Source of the DNA: Agroathelia rolfsii
Taxonomy: Eukaryota; Basidiomycota; Agaricomycetes; Amylocorticiales; Amylocorticiaceae
Direction: 5' to 3'
DNA: 64,000 bases
Assembly: GCA_018343915.1 (NCBI GenBank)
Contig: JABRWF010000005.1
Coordinates: forward strand, 3,941,001-4,005,000
Part shown: positions 9,629 through 23,423 of the stretch, piece by piece
How positions within the stretch are numbered: position 1 is the first letter of the stretch
How the letters are laid out: the number at the start of each line of letters is the position of its first letter
Translations under genes and position numbers: made by a program
Notes under the pieces: generated by a model
Databases searched by the model: none
Seen by the model: only the letters and a program-made list of their open reading frames with translations
Told to the model about the DNA's origin: nothing

Positions 9629-10740
9629 ATGAGGACCTGGCTGAGAGGTTATCAACCCTTGCAATCTCAGGATCCACATAATGCAAACGGCGACACTAAT
9701 TCATGGAGGACACGAGACTTTGGTGGGACTCGTCATGAAACTTGGCTCACCAGCCTGAGCCTATATCAGCCATTAGATAATAGACTCCTTGCTATAATAG
9801 CGATCCTCCAAGCTATTGGCATACTTGTCTCGTTAGGTTATCTTTGGCGCTTCTTGAGTGTCACGGATTCTATTTCACCATTCCCACAGCTCTTATACTG
9901 TAAGTAATCATTGCTCAAGCATCTCATAATGATACGAAGCCTTAATATCGTTACAGCTCCAGCTCAAGAAGTTATTCGTTACAAGCTTCAGAAGTTCAAT
10001 GATGGGTTTCCGGGTCCTGATTTACCTATATATGCGCAACCATCATCTAAAGAAGTTGATCGAGCCTGGCATAATCTTACAAAACGTATTTGTCGTCTCG
10101 ATATTCGTATATCCGCTCCTTCTCAGCCTCCACGGCCATTTTTAGATGCATATTCGAGAATACCCAAAGAGTCGGCGAGCCGTCTGCCCAATGTAAGTTT
10201 GACAACTCACTAAATACTATATATTTAGCGCTAGTTTCCATACAACAGAGGACCCTCCCGATTCCCGGTGACCCCGATGGCTACTACATGGCCGGAGTAG
10301 ATGTCTTTCACCAATTACATTGGTGAGATTCTATCCTTAGTACTTTTTCACACCTTATGCTTATTCTGACCAGATTTACTCAGCTTGGACCTTTTACGAC
10401 GAGGATTAGATAGAGAGTATTATCCTTGGCCATACGACTATGTTGGCTGGGTAGCCGGTGTAGGCCACATTGACTGGGGCCAACATCTATCTCATTGTAT
10501 CGACTCAATTCGTCAGTCCCTTATGTGTACGGTGGACACAAGGTACCTCTATTCTTAAGTTGCAATAAGATTACTACCAACACCACGATGTTGATTCACA
10601 TCAACAGTGTAGGTGAAATGCACACTTGCAGGAATTTTGACGATATCTGGACATGGGCTCGGGATAATGATGCTAAACGAGACTTCAACATGACAATCCA
10701 TATTCAGGACGACCTCGAGTTCCCAGTCTTGTACCAGTAG
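9629..10740 (+). CDS. UstYa-like (DUF3328) oxidase, copy B, intact
   Basis: Exons read as 9629-9899, 9957-10192, 10249-10322, 10384-10542 and 10608-10740, totalling 873 bases (290 residues) with the frame kept throughout. The N-terminus is short and polar, followed by one hydrophobic segment (LLAIIAILQAIGILVSLGYL, about residues 53-72). The lumenal domain has VDRAWHNLTK, GDPDGYYMAGVDV and both UstYa signatures: FHQLHCLDLLR, whose Cys codon is split by the exon 3/4 intron, and HCIDSIRQSLMC. HTCRNFDDIWTW follows near the end. The family's HxxHC and HC motifs are thought to bind a metal for oxidative cyclisation. The GHIDWGQHLSHC context is the standard one. It is the intact partner of the broken copy at 1801-2909 and the best candidate modifying enzyme for the precursor at 4547-5122. 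Confidence 0.88.
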
Positions 10741-11570
10741 TTCACGTTTCAAATTTTAAGAATATTTACGGCGTGAACAAGACATTTTGGAGTTGATGTA
10801 CTTTGAACAGGATTCTGACTCGGACATTTTAAAAAAGATGAAGCATTAGATCAAGTTAGTTTGATAAAGGGTGCCCGTGTAACCAGAATAAATTACTGGT
10901 TCTGATTTATCAAAGTTTACAATATGCCAATACCATAGTAGGCGATAGATGTGTTTGACTATGCAACCAATCAGATCTATTAAACCTTCTACATTATCCC
11001 GACCATTCGAAACTTGACGCTAACATTTGACAAGGATAGGCATCTGAAAGGGGAGTCAGCAAAATACAAAACGAATAAGCTTGAAGAGCAGATCCTCAGA
11101 CACAATTAGTTGTCCTTCATGAACGTCGGACATATGCTTGTATATTTTGGAAGCATCATAGGCTAATGAAAATTGATGTGTACAAGACTTACCATAATCT
11201 TATAGTCCATGTCTTGAGCAACTAGTTCACGGTGCCTTGAAAATCTGTATCGCGCTGTCAGAACTTCAGATTTTCATATAGAGTATGAAGATGAGGATCA
11301 GTTGGTGATGCATGTTTGAGTATGGCTCATCGCAGAGCGTCGCCAACTCAAGGAATGGAAAAGTATCATCAACAGCTACGACTGAAAAAGATTCTCACCT
11401 CGTTGACTGTCGAACGATATGGAGCTTTCAGCATCTGTTTTACTCGATCCTGGAGCGGAGTAGAAAGCGGAGGTTAAATTTTTTGGAATACCGCTGTGCG
11501 ATTTTTCCACTTCGACCCGTTTGCTACCTCTGTTGCTCTTGGGCTTCCATCATCTACGTCTCCGTGCGTG
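9629..11570 (+). repeat. Segmental duplication, copy B (partner at 1801-3720)
   Basis: The same block as at 1801-3720, containing an intact UstYa-like gene and a similar 3' flank. Similarity is lost after about 11570, where copy A continues into unrelated DNA. Confidence 0.8.
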
Positions 11571-12140
11571 AGTTTCCATATTTCATTTATCTCATCTCCT
11601 TCCTGCCTACACATCCCTTCTATGATGATCCAAATTCAGTTCTGCTTCCGAAGAGAGAGCAATCTCTTGTGGACAACAACTTACCAAAAACTCTACACTG
11701 ATCTCCGTTTTTCTCGAAAAAAACTGTTCCATGCCCTTTCACTTATCCGGATTGCTAGATTCTCACCGATTTACCTACGAATTTTCAATGATATAGTAAA
11801 TTGGTACGTGATATCTCTTGATTGCAATTTTGATTCAAGGATGAAAACCAAGTTCATCCATTCTTTGAATACCTTCGGCTCCTCATGCTTTCGTGAGTCA
11901 CCTTGTCTTTGGACATGGTAGTGAATGTATGTGCCGTCCTGGTACATGCACTCCGACTCTGTGAGTATGAGTCTGGAGGAACAAGAAAACAACGGCTTTG
12001 CTGATTCATTGTAATTTTGTCTTGTTTTTGCAATTTCATGCTAATTTTTTCTCTTCAGATATCAATAGTGACCAAGGCCACGGTTGTGATTGTAGTATTA
12101 TGCAGCTTTAATTTAATAGTGAATTTATTGATTATGCAAT
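10741..12140. other. Intergenic region
   Basis: The first 0.8 kb is the duplicated flank. Frames at 11312-11701 and 11496-11921 are open but low in informative residues, overlap one another and have no family signature. No gene is called. Confidence 0.45.
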
Positions 12141-13921
12141 TTATCTTGTCGCTTGAGCCTGACAGTCTTGAGAGATACGATGAATAAAGATAAGGTAATT
12201 CACAGAGTGAATGAATACACTTGCATTAACAAATGTCTCCTGATTCCAATGCCGTTCTACGTAGTCAATGTCTTCTCTGGGCATCCAGTATTCTAGAGCC
12301 AGGAAGAAAAGACAGTCAACAATCAGGATGATGGTGTAAATCGGTCCAACAAACGGTCCCAAGTCCATTGTCCTGATATGTATTAAGCCAAAAGAAACGC
12401 AACAAAGAACAATAATGCATACCTAACCATACGCATCCAAAGGTCTTTCGACTGAGACCCCAGTACGGCGTGATAAACATTTTCTGTCCTTGTGGTAACG
12501 TTGTCCCAGTTATAAAAGTCTCGAACTCGCTCATGCGCTCGCTGAGGGTTGTGTTTTCCGTGGGACACACGCTGGATGGCCTCTGACATGGCCCGGACTA
12601 CATCTGCCACAAAGTCAATATAACGCTTATACCACTTACTAGCACCTTACCATCTTCGTCAGGATCAGCAAATGAGACAGTGTCTTCGGGAAGTATTTCG
12701 GGAACGCCACCAACACGGGTAGACACAACATATAAACCGGCGCAAGCCGCCTCCAATATTGCGATCCCAAAGGATTCCGTCAACGAAGTATTCATATAGA
12801 TTGAACCTTGAACAAGCACCTGTACACTCCGTCAATTGTTGATGGGACAAAAGTAATCTAGTGGTACTCACGTTCCTCACGTCCTCGTGCTTTACGGGAC
12901 CCAACAGCTCGACGCGATCCTGTAGTAGGTGCTTTTCTCGCATTTGGAGCAGTTCAATTAGTTTTGGTCCATCACCACCTAAGATGTTCTATATAAGGAC
13001 AACACCACGAGTAGCAATTTGAGTGACTACAAACCAATGAGGAATCGAACCTGGGGAAACATAGTGCAGATTCGAGGTACCGTAGCTACAAGGAGATCTA
13101 TTCCTTTTCGATAAACCAGCCGTGAAAGCACAACAATAGTGACTAATTTCAAACATTTAGCCCATACACGAGCACTGATGAAACGAGCTGCGAACTTGGA
13201 TCGGTTTTAGTTTGTAGTTCTCTTGATGCGGGCGTGAATTGGCCTGCAACAAGTGCGTTTGGAATCACATAAACATTTGAATTCACCACAGAGGGGCCGC
13301 CTGGTTTTGTCTTCTCAAAAAGTTGCCCGCGAAGAACAGTGTTTTCTCGGCTGTATACCTTATGGTTCAACAATAGTGTTAATGAAAGTATGAAAAGCAA
13401 AATACCCAGTGTGAGAGACACAGATAACCGCATCTACATTCCTTAGCATACCAGCTAGTAGTTTATTGGTTAAGATGCTGGCGGCATCTTCGAAACCAAA
13501 TAGACTGTGATCGGTAAATACCGTACGTACACCGAAAAGATGAGCATGTAGAACACCTTCATGACCCATAGATGACAGGCTAGCATGCGCATGTATGAGG
13601 GTGATATGCTCTCGCAGTATAATTGTCCTGAGGTAGGGTAAAGAGGTAAAGAAATTGGGCAAGGTAGCCGAAGAGACCAGTGTCTTGAAAGGTATGTAAT
13701 ACACCTTCAAAGAAGGAAGAATCCACCGAACACCTACTCGGTCGGGCGGATGGCTATGGGTTATAACAATAACCTAATACTGGAAGTGTCAGAATACTGG
13801 ACACTCAAGGATATGACTTTGGATGCGATGCCTTATGACCCCGTCGGATGAGATTTGCACTCAACATATACACATGATTTTCCACTCCTCCTACATTTGG
13901 ATGGAAAAAGTCGGTGACCAT
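12141..13921 (-). CDS. PIG-A/Spt14 GPI-GlcNAc transferase catalytic subunit
   Basis: Transfers GlcNAc from UDP-GlcNAc to phosphatidylinositol at the ER membrane, the first step of GPI-anchor synthesis, as part of the GPI-GnT complex. The spliced protein starts [14 protein letters not shown] and then shows, in family order: [101 protein letters not shown]-type [30 protein letters not shown] and FYNWDNV. A C-terminal hydrophobic helix ([21 protein letters not shown]) anchors it in the ER. The start at 13921 is the Met next to the conserved core; a few upstream residues could exist. The first intron appears to use a GC donor (AAG|GCATCG) because the conserved RGHK|VIVITH must join there. Divergent from calcineurin with a 313-base gap. 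Confidence 0.93.
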
Positions 13922-14234
13922 GCTTGCCAGCCATTTCAGCACGCGACTCGAGTAAGACCAAAAAAGCCATACGCAATCGATAATCTATCCATTGTTCCTA
14001 TCTATTTTCCGGATGACCAGCTGAATGGACTTGAAACAACAAGCGTCAATACACTGCAAGAGCTATTATAAGTGCTTATTGTAACACTTTAGACCAGTCA
14101 AGTCAGGTCACGGTCACAAGCAGTCACAAGCAGCGCCTTCCACTTGTCACGGCAAGCGTTGCCACCACTTCCCGACCTCGCCTTGTTCTTCGCCATCGAG
14201 GAGCCCTGCCTTCACACCCGATACAGAGGTCATC
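13922..14234. other. Short intergenic region between divergent PIG-A and calcineurin genes
   Basis: About 313 bases that must contain both promoters. Two direct repeats of cacaagcag are seen near 14112-14135. Confidence 0.5.
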
Positions 14235-16678
<2,444 letters not shown>

Positions 16679-17578
16679 AACTTTCCAATATGCCTTAGTT
16701 GAGTTTACGTGTCTAAGGGCCGAATCGCTCTCATTTGTTTTTGGATTTTTTTTTTTTTGCAAGTTTATGAATCATCAAATATGCTCCAAGTTGTTTTCAG
16801 TTTCTTTTGCAATCACGCTTTTATAGGTACAGCTTCTATTACTTGAGGCATACACTTTACAGTTTCTTTTTGATTTCTGGAGACATATGCCGAATACTAG
16901 TGCTTTACTATTGGGATTCATTTTTTTGTACAGTTTAATATAGTGACGTTCTGGAATAACGAAAATCTGGTGGATATGGATGTGTCGTGTGATATGTATA
17001 GGCGATGCTCGTTCTCCTGATCTTTGACTGACTTCGTCCATTCTAAAATCTTTGAAATAGTGATTCGACAACCTCAATTTCGGCTTCCAATTCCAATAGT
17101 ATACCATATATATTCCTGCACCTCGTGTTACCAGTTCGGACTGATAAGACATGTTATGTTTCTCTTTCCTACAAGGTAGAGCATGGGGAGGGCGTCTAGG
17201 GGAATGCATGAATGTGTATATGCAAATGCGAAACCAAGGAAGGAAAGGTATCAACAATATTGAGGAAATCATGGAAAGCCAATTTTCAACATCGCCATGG
17301 CGGGCATTACTTGAGACAAATAAACACACCCTAGAAATAACCATTCACACAGCACAACTTCGCTCTCGCAAGTGTGTTTGTTCGGTTTCAAGGACTTAGG
17401 CTGGATCGTCGTGTGCTCTGAACATGTTTTCCTGATTGTAAAATTGAAACTAAATGTACGAAATTAGAGAAGAATACAAGTTCATCCGAAGCACGGGAAG
17501 AAAGGGAATAAATTCTAAAAATGAGCATGGTATTGTCTACCGGATGATGGATGTGGGATGGTGCTTGGTGATTGCGAT
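16679..17578. other. Convergent intergenic region between calcineurin and UNC50
   Basis: Holds the 3' ends of two convergent genes. A minus-strand frame at 16775-17344 is open but has no family features and overlaps the likely 3' UTR of calcineurin, so it is not called. Confidence 0.5.
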
Positions 17579-18715
17579 TTAGGAGCCGAAGTAAGCAAGA
17601 AGCACGTTTTTTGCAACATTGAAGCCCAGGAGGGATAGTACATAAGCAACAAGAAGAGGTAGAAGAGGGGCTAGGAGCAGTTCTGTGCGGCTCAGGAAGG
17701 GCAGGGCTGTTTTTGGGAATTTTTGTGAAGAAGGTATCATCGAGAGAGATTGACTGCCCATACCGTTGAAACCGAGGTATATGCCATAAATATATTGCGC
17801 GAACCTGATTGAGCACGTACTGAGAACAGGGATAAGGTTGTTTCGGTGAGAATACATACCCAACAAAATAAAGTCTTTGATGTATTGTTTGTGAGCGTCA
17901 GAGTGAATAAAGAGAGTATAAAAAAGACTTACGTATTTCCTAGGAACAAGCAAACCCATTTGGTCTTGAGGACTATTGGTAGTAAGAATAGTTGCGCCAC
18001 GTAGAGTGTCAGAAATAATGGGAAGAATGCATTTATATGAACATCGAATGCGTAACCCCATTCTACATGGGAATCGGCGGGCGTGGAGTGAGAGGGCGGG
18101 GAAAGAAGTGCTCGATTGGAGAACAACCTAGAGCGGTAGCTCGGTAAGGTTAATAGATTATATACATATAGGAGACTGAATACCATAAAATGGATGCGAC
18201 AATGAGTCCTACGACCACAAAATCACGCAGCACCATAATCAGTGCTAGTTGGATGGCCGCGAGCATACCGAGGGAATAGGCAAACGACCACATCAGGGCA
18301 GAAACTAGGAAAGTTGATCTATAATGACTATTGACAATGACAAGTAGAGGGAGTGCTCACTGAAAAGCGCGGCTCTGTAAGGGGACAATCATATTAGAAG
18401 GGCGTATGAATGATGATTAAGCCTTGCCCACGATATCAGGATGATAATAGCTGGGTCGTCTCGTTGCCAGGTATTTTTTGTCTCTGCAAGGCAGCTGAGC
18501 GCATGCTCGAGGGATAGTGCATACACTAATACGTACGCTTATGAAAGTAGACATTCCTATAGCTAGAACGGGAGTCAGAACATGGTTGCATGGGTCAGCT
18601 AGGAGTGTACGTACACTCGTTTAGGCGCAATGCACAGGTACGTCAACTGCCAGAGGGCTTGTTCAAAGTCCTGTACAGAATCGCGATCATTCGGTATATG
18701 ATTCAAGGCAGCCAT
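17579..18715 (-). CDS. UNC-50 family Golgi membrane protein
   Basis: UNC-50 (Gmh1 in yeast) is a Golgi/ER multi-pass protein that interacts with ARF-GEFs. The spliced frame starts MAALNHIPNDRDS, followed by the family's RNA-binding-like segment DFEQALWQLTYLCIAPKRV, then YRNVYFHK, TKNTWQRDDPAIIILIS, and the hallmark VEWGYAFDVHINAFFPLFLT. Hydrophobic segments continue to AQYIYGIYLGFNG and the C-terminal FLSRTELLLAPLLPLLVAYV, GFNVAKNVLLAYFGS. Several short introns interrupt it (for example between 17820 and 17930). The N-terminus before residue 1 may extend through another exon near 18750-18840. Confidence 0.9.
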
Positions 18716-19062
18716 GCTGGTAGACCGTTCGTACCATTTGCTTGAAGCGATGCAGGCGCCTGAAAGCCACGGGTACATTGCTTAGTAGACTAGAATGCCT
18801 ACGTGCGCCTGAGCCATCTTCTGTGGGATAGACACTGGTTGGTAGGGACATAGGCAAGGTATAGAAGTTCTACTACTAGTAGTATAAGTAATAGACTACA
18901 ATAGTAAACGTAACAATTACTTGGTGTTCTGGGCGGAGTTTGGACTGTAGCCTATCAGAAGGTGGCAACTCCGACCGAGCTGTGTGCGCCAAAACACACC
19001 TTGCCTCTCCTCCTGTCCATTCCTTCTACCTGCCCGCCCTCCAACGACATCACTCGCCCCCC
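18716..19062. other. Divergent promoter region between UNC50 and the WW-domain gene
   Basis: About 350 bases, with CT-rich DNA just ahead of the start at 19063, as is common in fungal promoters. A CTA/CTACTAGTAGTA-like imperfect palindrome lies near 18870-18885. Confidence 0.4.
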
Positions 19063-22000
19063 ATGGATCCAGAGCACGAGACGCTCGACTGGGGAAACGA
19101 CGAGGACGAGCAGCTCAACCCATACCCGGGCTCAACTATCCCTGAAACGGACGACACCACCACAAAAACAGACGAGGCAGATGATGTTGAAGACACTGTG
19201 TCCCTCGACGGCAATGACGAGGATATGCAAGATCTTCAACGCCAGATTGAACAGGCTACAGAAGTATTAACTCCAAAACCAAAAACTCGCTCTCTTGCTG
19301 CCGAGCCCAGTTACAGCGATCTGACGGCGCAGTTCTCTGGTGCTTCCCTAACTAAAGCAGGCTCAGTGGAAAAAAACTCTGCTTCTAAATCTTCTAATCG
19401 TGAACGAACTGTGTCCGTGACTCACCCGTTACCTGCCAAACCCCAAATGGCGGCTCCTATACCTCGTCACCAGGACCACATGTACTCTGCAACAGCTATG
19501 CGGCCCTCTTCTGACAATAATCGCCTACCGCTCGGATGGGTAACCAAACAGTCGAAAAATGGGAATGGTATGTATTTCTACAACACCAAGACGCATGAGA
19601 CAACCTGGGACCGGCCTGTGGAAGAACGTAAGGACGCATTTCGTGCTAAGGAGGTATCTCGCCCAAATACCAGGCAAGATGCTATGACCTACGACGACCG
19701 CCACTATCGTCCCGAATCTGCCTCTCAGAGTCAGGATTCGTACAGGAAGGATTCGCGTCAGATGCATCCTTCCAAGCAGGTGCCTACTGCATCCGAAGAC
19801 TCTCCAGCGGTCTATAATCGTGAGGTGTCAACGTCTACGCCATCAGAAGAATACAGAAATGAGCACAACGACACTAAGCACTCGCATCGACACGACGCAT
19901 CTGTACGGGTTACGGGCTTCAGTTCTGCTTTAGACAATCGATCGAGAAATGATCGCGGCGGTGTTCCAGAGCGAGATCAAGCAGACCCCTATGACTGGAC
20001 GCTTCGCCAGCCCCCAGCCTTGCAGGAAGTAACCCAGACTCAATATGCTTCCGACCCACACCCTCCATATCGCTACTCGCCGCCCGACTCTAGGACCTCG
20101 CACCGTAACAATGAGGCACGGCAGGCATCGCCACATAGTACGTTGTCCGATCATCCCTCCCCTCCACCTCCATGGCGCAGATGCTCCTCCCGAGGTGGAG
20201 GACTCGTATTCACCTGTCTTGAGAAGCCTTGGGGGACGAGCTGCGCTACGACTTCCCTCTGTTTTCGCATAGGGTTGGATCAACATAACGACGCTCATCA
20301 TGGATTCTTGTATTTTATTCTCCCATGCTTGCTATTCTTCAGGACGCAGATCTCCTCAACATAATCTTGAGCCGCCACTAAACTTACCTGCGAAGCCCGA
20401 TCTCATTCCTCGTCCCAGCGATGATGCCAAAGATCGACCACCAAGTGGGTCAATCAATCACATGGTGTCTCCGGCGCTGCTCGATGATGATGAGACGCTT
20501 GTACCGGACGAATTCTTGCAAGACGCCAAAAACTTGAAGTCCGATTCCTTGCGTGCTTCGCGGAGTCTACCACAGCCTCCATCCCCAACACCGAATTTGA
20601 GAGTACCTTCATATAACAATCCTGATTTGTCGCCTCGTCAGCCCGGAAGCTTTCGTACGTGTCCATTGCTTCCGCACGCCAATGGGTCCACGCATCAACT
20701 ATCCGTGCGAATCTTACAATCACGCTCCTCTCATTTTTGTAGAACGTCGCAGTCCACTACCTCCACAGGAAGCTATATTTAAGGCATCACCTATCCACAG
20801 TGATAAGGGTGACCCTCACGCTCATGATCGCCGTTCTGGAAACGGCTCTACGGATTATGATCGCCCTAACTCTCGAGGACAGGGGGGTCAAAGCAAGCTG
20901 ATTGATACCAATGGATCATTTGCAGAACCTGTCAGATCAGCTCGACGCCCACCATCCGACATCATCTCAAATTCCGGCCTTAGAGAATGGCAGTATTCTC
21001 CTTCTGAGCAATCCAGCAGTCATAACAACAAGGTCGGTTTGATCGTCGTATAAACCATGTATGAGCCAGGGTAATGAATATCACGCAACACTAGTATTCT
21101 TCGGGCATGTACATGGATCGTAGGCAAGATACTTCCGCAAGTATGTTACAAGATGCGCCGAAGGGCCCCAAAGTCATGGGTTTGCCATCTTCGGGATCCT
21201 CTTTTAGACATTATCTAATGCATCCAACTCCTTCATTTATATTAGGACCGTTCAACTCCAACGGTTCCACTCATGGTGATCGACGGGATTCGCGCTGGCC
21301 TTCTACCGATAGGGACACTAATACAAGATACGAGGCGAGCTATCCTCCGGAATCTTCCGAGAGAGGATGGGACCGAGGGCGCACCCACGGTCGGGGCGAC
21401 CAGGTGCCGTCGTACCGCACCCAAGAAGTATTATCATATAAGCTGTACAAGATATTTGTTTAGCATCTGAACGTGATATGTTCTCCAGACGATCTCCTCT
21501 TATACTCCCGCCCCGCCACCGCCAGCACCTCCTGTGCACCCCCCGTATCCGCCGTCTAATCGTGGCCCTACTAATTACAGAGGCGCCCCTCTACAGCGCA
21601 CTACGTCATCGCACGACCTTTCTGCAGATGATCGAAGATACGTTCCGAATAATCGCAACGACATCGAGCCTCCAGCGAACCAAAGTCACTGGGGCTATGA
21701 TCAGGTCGGTCGTTTCCCACGCCTATCGTAGTTCTAGGATGGCTCACTGATTCTGTGCAAATAGGCTGACGGTGAACGTCTGGCGCTAGCCCGTCGCGAC
21801 TCGTTCAACACTCATCTGTCCTCCAACAGTATTTCCTCGACCTCCCAGGTTAGTTGAAGAGGGGATTACTTGCTAATTTTACCTGAATCAACTCTGTTTG
21901 ATAGGCTCCTCCCCGTTCGTCTCTGCCTAAGTCCGAGTCATATCGCACCTCGTCGCATCAGACGATTCCCCGGTCAAGTTCATTTGAATCCACCTCGCCT

Positions 22001-23008
22001 GTGAGTAATCTCCAGAAAGTAAATGTATCTCACGATTGATCTCGTTTCTGTCGCCAGAATCAATCGATAACTCTTGTTAGTGAGTGGCATGACCCCGAAC
22101 ACAACGAAAGATACTGGCGTCCTGGTCACGGTTTCACCAACGACACGCGCCCTTCTGACAGTTACCCACGACAAAACTTCGGTCCTAAGCAAAAGTTGTT
22201 TGCTCAAGATTTTGGTGGTGGTGGTGGTAGTGGCAAACGTGGTGTCGGTCGGGATTGGAACCAGGACCTTGGAGACGGCGGCGCCCACCGAGACCGAGGT
22301 GAGAACTTCAGAAATGATCACGGGTATTACTACCCCGATGAATACGAAAAGCCGGCGGCACCTCCGTTGAACACTTCTCGTCACGGCGGCCCAGGTGGCA
22401 GTTATTACCCCGTTTCGGAGAGCTACGAGGCTCGGGAGTGGACTGCAGGGCCTCAGCACCAGTCACGAGGTGGTCTACCATCCAGTTACCCACATGACCA
22501 AGGGTTGCTGGCTCATGATCCTCACATGTAAGCTAGTTTGTTCACGCACCATGTTTTCTTATTCTCACCTTTTTATAGGCTACATAGGTCGGAAGAATCG
22601 TCGATGCCTATTGACAACTTTTATCCTAATACTCATCCTCCAAGGAACCGCCCCTCTCGCTTTGATCGACCTGACGATAGACGTAGTGCGAATCACTCCT
22701 CGACACAGGGAGGAGGCTACTCGCGCGTCGTGAGCAATGAGTTTGGGAATAACGGTGCGGGTGTCGGCAGCGGTGGTGGACGGCGTCAGGGGGCATCACT
22801 TCTTGATCGGATTGACGACCCCCCACTGGTTCCGTCGATTATTCCCGCCAAACGGAACCATCCAGAAGGCATGGACATGGATCATGGCCCGACCGCAAGT
22901 ATGGAGGGTGTAGAGCCTGCTGATCTGGACTCGGTGGAAGGACGAGGTGGAGAGGGAAGGCGGTTCCCGAGGAGGGCGCCAAAGGTTAGAAGACGTGGTG
23001 GGAGGTAA
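19063..23008 (+). CDS. Large disordered WW-domain protein
   Basis: The start is placed at 19063 (MDPEHETLDWGNDEDEQ), because the frame upstream is open but dull. An acidic N-terminus is followed by one canonical WW domain at about residues 155-190: LPLGWVTKQSKNGNGMYFYN, then THETTWDRP, with both signature Trp residues and the Pro, so it should bind proline-rich ligands. The rest is low-complexity: Ser/Pro/Arg-rich stretches, a Gly-rich patch (DFGGGGGSGKRG), many RxD/RDxR dipeptides and a basic end RRAPKVRRRGGR. The gene has around ten exons, of which those at 20340-20640, 20740-21040, 21100-21430, 21490-21700, 22060-22520 and 22580-23008 are clear from continuity. WW plus RS/RG-rich regions suggest an RNA-processing or transcription-linked adaptor, but this is inference. 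Confidence 0.8.
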
Positions 23009-23423
23009 GGACAGGGGATAGGGAGATGAAGGACGAAGCTGTTGGTTGTTTGCTCTTGATGAATGGATTATAACCTTTCCTTTTTTTCCCCTCTTGATCA
23101 TGTTTTCCTTATTTCCTTTCTTGCATCATCACGTTTACTATTGGTATGATACGGTCAGCATTCACACTCGTATTTTCCTTCCCCCTCCGCACGTTCCATG
23201 TTGTAATGTATAATAAATTGTTGATCCAAGTACTCGTATTTGTGGACATCATTTGTAACAGATACGATATAACGTAAGTGTGATGATAACAGTAAACTTA
23301 TCTTTACTTCCTGGACTCGTCGGATTTACACTAGCAAGGGCTTGCACTTGCACCGCCAAAAGACCCAGATTTGTGAATGCAACAAAAACGGAATATTAAT
23401 CTTTTACCCTCAATATTACCTCG
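23009..23423. other. Intergenic region
   Basis: Contains the T-rich 3' region of the WW gene and the promoter of the next gene. Nothing else is seen. Confidence 0.5.

Noticed and set aside
9244..9640. Possible small spliced gene before UstYa copy B
   Set aside because: A good donor and acceptor exist, but the continuation is ambiguous, no domain is recognised, and there is no signal peptide or repeat.
11312..11921. Two overlapping plus-strand frames of 129 and 141 codons
   Set aside because: Partly inside the duplicated flank, where the partner copy is not open in the same way; no motifs or splice continuity.
16775..17344. Minus-strand open frame of 189 codons after calcineurin
   Set aside because: No family features, unusual composition, and overlaps the probable 3' UTR of calcineurin; likely chance.
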